A stretch of 6,550 bases of DNA from Acetobacteraceae bacterium UBA6159 (lineage in GTDB: Bacteria > Pseudomonadota > Alphaproteobacteria > Acetobacterales > Acetobacteraceae), in the NCBI GenBank assembly GCA_002422345.1, contig DIUL01000154.1, forward strand, positions 1 through 6,550, in the 5' to 3' direction. Positions 4,234 through 6,550 of this stretch are shown here, piece after piece. The notes below the pieces were generated by a model, which searched no databases, was not told the DNA's origin, and worked only from the letters and a program-made list of their open reading frames with translations. The translations under genes were made by a program, and so were the position numbers. The stretch's first letter is position 1. Each line of letters opens with the position of its first letter.

Positions 4234-5895
4234 ATGGCAAAGGTCAAGGGCGCCACGTTGATGGCGCGAGCCCTGAAACAACACGGGGTGGAATACATGT
4301 TCGGCATCGTCGGGTTTCCCGTCGGGCCGATCGCCGAGGCCGCCCAGAAGGAGGGCATCAAGTATGTCGGCATGCGAAACGAACAATCGGCGTCCTATGC
4401 CGCGCAGGCCGTTGGCTATCTGACCGGCCGTCCGGGCGCCTGCCTGGTCGTCTCCGGCCCCGGCGTCGTGCACGGCCTGTCGGGCCTGGCCAACGCCCAG
4501 CAGAACTGCTGGCCCATGATCCTGATCGGCGGCGCCGCGGCCACCTATCAGAACGGCATGGGATCGTTCCAGGAGGAGCGGCAGGTGCTGATCGCCTCCC
4601 CCTTCTGCAAGTTCGCCCATGCGGTCGAGCATGTTCACCGCATCCCGTTCTATGTCGAAATGGCGGTGCGCCACTCGATCTATGGCCGGCCGGGCGCGTG
4701 CTACCTGGACATGCCGGACGACATCATCCTGGGTGAGTGCGAGGAAGAAGACGTTGTCGAGATGACGACGGTCGCCGACCCGCCGCGCATGGTTGCGCCG
4801 CAGGAGAACATCGAGCAGGCGCTGAACGTGCTGGAATCGGCGGAACGTCCGCTGATCATCGTCGGCAAGGGCATGGCCTGGTCGCGCGCGGAAGACGAAG
4901 TGCGCCAGTTCATCGAACGCACGCAGGTGCCGTTCCTCGCCTCGCCCATGGGCAAGGGCGTGATGGACGATACCCATCCGCTGTCGGTCGGCGCCGCCCG
5001 CACCCATGTGCTGCAGAACGCCGACGTGATCTACCTGCTCGGCGCGCGCCTGAACTGGATCATGCATTTCGGCCTGCCGCCGCGCTTCAACAAGAAGGTG
5101 AAGATCGTCCAGCTCGATATCTCACCGGAAGCGATCAGCCAGAACGTCGCCGCCGAGGTGCCGCTGCTGGGCGATGGCAAGGCAATCGTCGGGCAGTTGA
5201 ACAAGGCGCTGGAACACCGCCAGTGGTTCTATCCGAAGGACACGCCCTGGCATAAGGCGATCGCCGAGAAGTCCGAGGCGAATGCCAAGCAGATCGCCCC
5301 GCAGATGGCTGACAACTCCGCGCCCACCAACTACTACCGGGCGTTCAAGGACATCAGTGAGTGGCTGCCCGACAATGCCGTGATCATCGGCGAGGGTGCC
5401 AACACGATGGATATCGGCCGCACCCAGATGCCGAACAAAAGCGCGCGCCTCCGCCTGGATGCCGGCAGCTACGGGACGATGGGCATCGGCATGGGCTTCG
5501 TGGTCGCGGCCGCGGTCGCCCATCCGGACCGGCCGATCGTTTCGGTTTCCGGTGACAGCGCCATCGGGTTCTCGGGCATGGAGATCGAGACCTGCTGCCG
5601 CTACAAGCTGCCGGTCAAGATCGTCGTGCTGAACAACGGCGGCATCGGCGGCGGGCTGGAGAAGATGCCCGACGATCCCTTCACCGCCCCCGCGCGCGTG
5701 CTGGGCACCGGCACGACGCGGTATGACAAGATGATGGAGGCGTTTGGCGGCAAGGGCTTCTTCGTCTCCGATCCCAAGGACCTGCGGGCGGCTCTGGACG
5801 CGGCGATGGCGCATCCGGGGCCGGCTTTGGTGAACGTGCAGTTGCATGTGGCGGCCGGACGCAAGCCGCAGCAGTTCCACTGGCATTCCGGCTGA
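4234..5895 (+). CDS. Thiamine-diphosphate-dependent 2-hydroxyacyl-CoA lyase / oxalyl-CoA decarboxylase family enzyme
   Basis: This 553-residue enzyme has the full three-domain TPP fold (PYR, central, PP). Family members cleave 2-hydroxyacyl-CoA to formyl-CoA plus an aldehyde or ketone, or decarboxylate oxalyl-CoA. The cofactor-activating Glu is E50 in RNEQ. Metal/diphosphate binding is GDSAIGFSG (440-448) through NNGG (467-470), with D441, N468 and G470 as ligands. Several stretches resemble human HACL1 more than oxalyl-CoA decarboxylase (recalled comparison): GSFQE (110-114, where decarboxylases have YEE), GARLNWIMHFGLPPR, EGANTMDIGRT, and the C-terminal GRKPQQFHW. The peroxisomal tail is absent, as expected in a bacterium. 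Oddity: the loop after NNGG reads IGGG, whereas both HACL1 and oxalyl-CoA decarboxylase have IY in that place. GGGAGGGA at 4222-4229 fixes the start; an ATG at 4230 is out of frame. It is a single-gene unit ending in a strong terminator. The family is secure, the exact reaction less so. Confidence 0.85.
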   Translation: MAKVKGATLMARALKQHGVEYMFGIVGFPVGPIAEAAQKEGIKYVGMRNEQSASYAAQAVGYLTGRPGACLVVSGPGVVHGLSGLANAQQNCWPMILIGGAAATYQNGMGSFQEERQVLIASPFCKFAHAVEHVHRIPFYVEMAVRHSIYGRPGACYLDMPDDIILGECEEEDVVEMTTVADPPRMVAPQENIEQALNVLESAERPLIIVGKGMAWSRAEDEVRQFIERTQVPFLASPMGKGVMDDTHPLSVGAARTHVLQNADVIYLLGARLNWIMHFGLPPRFNKKVKIVQLDISPEAISQNVAAEVPLLGDGKAIVGQLNKALEHRQWFYPKDTPWHKAIAEKSEANAKQIAPQMADNSAPTNYYRAFKDISEWLPDNAVIIGEGANTMDIGRTQMPNKSARLRLDAGSYGTMGIGMGFVVAAAVAHPDRPIVSVSGDSAIGFSGMEIETCCRYKLPVKIVVLNNGGIGGGLEKMPDDPFTAPARVLGTGTTRYDKMMEAFGGKGFFVSDPKDLRAALDAAMAHPGPALVNVQLHVAAGRKPQQFHWHSG

Positions 5896-5916
5896 TTTTT
5901 TCGGCCGCTCGAAAAC

Positions 5917-5948
5917 AAGGGCCGCCCTGGCGACGGGGCGGCCTTTTT
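5917..5948 (+). terminator. Intrinsic terminator of the lyase gene
   Basis: A GC-rich stem GGCCGCCC (5920-5927) pairs with GGGCGGCC (5936-5943) around the 8-base loop TGGCGACG. It extends by a G-T and two A-T pairs into the flanking A and T bases and is followed by TTTTT (5944-5948). It starts 21 bases after the lyase stop codon. This is the clearest factor-independent terminator in the window and separates the lyase from the downstream gene. Confidence 0.88.
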
Positions 5949-6006
5949 CGTTTCATGTGCCAGGGCGGGACAGAACGATCCAACTGCATACAGCTATTTT
6001 CCCGAT

Positions 6007-6024
6007 ATCACCCGTTCGGGTGAT
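6007..6024. promoter_or_regulatory. Perfect 18-base palindrome, candidate operator upstream of the last gene
   Basis: ATCACCCG (6007-6014) and CGGGTGAT (6017-6024) are exact inverted repeats around TT. A second perfect palindrome, CCGGCGCCGG, follows at 6028-6037. They lie in the non-coding stretch 5949-6178, about 155 bases before the final gene. An 8-bp arm with a 2-base centre fits a dimeric regulator's site. There is no T-run, so it is unlikely to be a terminator. The rest of that stretch (6038-6160) shows no gene or structure I can support. Confidence 0.4.
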
Positions 6025-6178
6025 TGTCCGGCGCCGGCAGCCATGACGTTATGCCCGACATGTGAAACCACAGTCACGGCATCGTCAAAACCATCCCCCG
6101 GCCTGCTGACCCGGACGCCATGCCGTTCCGGGACCGGTTTGATGACGCCCGCGCCTGTTGTCGGGAAGGAATGGCATC

Positions 6179-6547
6179 ATGAACGACCTGTCCACGCTTG
6201 CGCCGAACCTCGCGGCGCCGCACATCTCGTCCCCGTTCGGCGTCTCCCTCGACTGGATCAATGAACGCGCCGCACCGACACAGGCGCAGATCGCCTCGTT
6301 CCTTGACCACGCGGCCGACATGCTGACCGAACCCGAAACGGTGCCGGCGATCTGGGGGCCGCTGTTCGCCGGCCTGCGCCGGATGCAGCAGACCACCACC
6401 GACCCCGAATGGTGGGCCGGCCCCCGTGCGCATCGGATCGCGAGGCTGCTGTGGGAGGACCCGGGCACCGCCTGGGCCGCCGCCGCCCCGCGCGGCTATC
6501 ATGGCGACGCGCATCTGATCGACTTCATCTCACTACTGTCCGGTTGA
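6179..6547 (+). CDS. N-terminal part of a probable SAM-dependent methyltransferase, ending early
   Basis: This 122-residue reading frame has GGAAGGA at 6164-6170, 8 bases before ATG 6179. An in-frame TTG at 6158 is possible but lacks that spacing. Residues 86-117 contain RIARLLWEDPGTAW followed by APRGYHGDAHLIDFI (103-117). In a group of class I SAM-dependent methyltransferases, an EDP-F...PRGY-GDA-LID-IY segment stands just before the SAM-binding Rossmann domain (family knowledge, recalled). Here the frame ends with five more codons and a TGA at 6545-6547, so no SAM domain follows in frame. The frame starting at 6531 is open to the window edge and would read HYCPVD, which would suit a frameshift right after LIDFI. 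Alternatives are a sequencing error or a genuine small protein. Its residue use (Trp, Pro, Ala-rich) is like normal coding DNA of this genome. Confidence 0.5.
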   Translation: MNDLSTLAPNLAAPHISSPFGVSLDWINERAAPTQAQIASFLDHAADMLTEPETVPAIWGPLFAGLRRMQQTTTDPEWWAGPRAHRIARLLWEDPGTAWAAAAPRGYHGDAHLIDFISLLSG

Positions 6548-6550
6548 CGG

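Noticed and set aside
4065..4373. Longer start for the DUF4239 gene at 4373
   Set aside because: It would overlap the first 140 bases of the lyase gene and add 103 residues with no membrane or family features.
4234..5895. Naming the enzyme firmly as oxalyl-CoA decarboxylase (oxc)
   Set aside because: The decarboxylase-type YEE is FQE here and the C-terminal tail is lyase-like. No formyl-CoA transferase gene is adjacent in the window.
5846..6264. Two short plus-strand open frames at 5846-6046 and 6043-6264
   Set aside because: They overlap the lyase end, the terminator and the start of the final gene. They have no ribosome sites or recognisable motifs.

Overview
The window is strongly GC-rich, with G or C at most third codon positions. 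Its gene content is typical of a metabolically versatile alphaproteobacterium. The mix of families (short-chain dehydrogenases, a GYD protein, a DUF4239 membrane protein, a ParDE pair) together with a palindromic GTCATGG/CCATGAC-ended intergenic repeat leads me to Rhodospirillales/Acetobacteraceae as a best guess. No marker gene fixes the taxon.

Layout, left to right. Positions 1-194 hold no convincing gene, but they contain the leader and a possible operator of a ParD/ParE toxin-antitoxin pair (195-752). A same-strand block follows: a short-chain dehydrogenase (839-1630), a roughly 140-bp palindromic repeat (1638-1775), a small muconolactone-isomerase-like protein (1829-2110), a small GYD-domain protein (2172-2465) and a second short-chain dehydrogenase (2482-3267). 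A four-helix DUF4239 membrane protein lies on the minus strand (3285-4064) and converges on the second dehydrogenase. Divergent from it is a full-length thiamine-diphosphate enzyme of the 2-hydroxyacyl-CoA lyase/oxalyl-CoA decarboxylase family (4234-5895), which ends in a clear intrinsic terminator. After an intergenic gap containing a perfect palindrome, the last gene (6179-6547) encodes what looks like the N-terminal part of a SAM-dependent methyltransferase. It stops just where its catalytic domain should begin.

How the genes may work together (inference). The two dehydrogenases, the isomerase-like protein and the GYD protein are co-oriented and closely spaced, as expected for a small catabolic operon acting on a carbonyl/alcohol or lactone substrate. 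The thiamine-diphosphate lyase has its own transcription unit. If it is a true 2-hydroxyacyl-CoA lyase, it would release formyl-CoA plus an aldehyde or ketone, which dehydrogenases like those next door could process. No CoA ligase, CoA transferase, transporter or regulator is visible here, so the substrate cannot be named. I see no CRISPR array, tRNA, rRNA, transposase or phage gene. The most unusual items are the altered active-site loop of the lyase, the Asn-to-Asp change in the second dehydrogenase, the large palindrome and the truncated methyltransferase.
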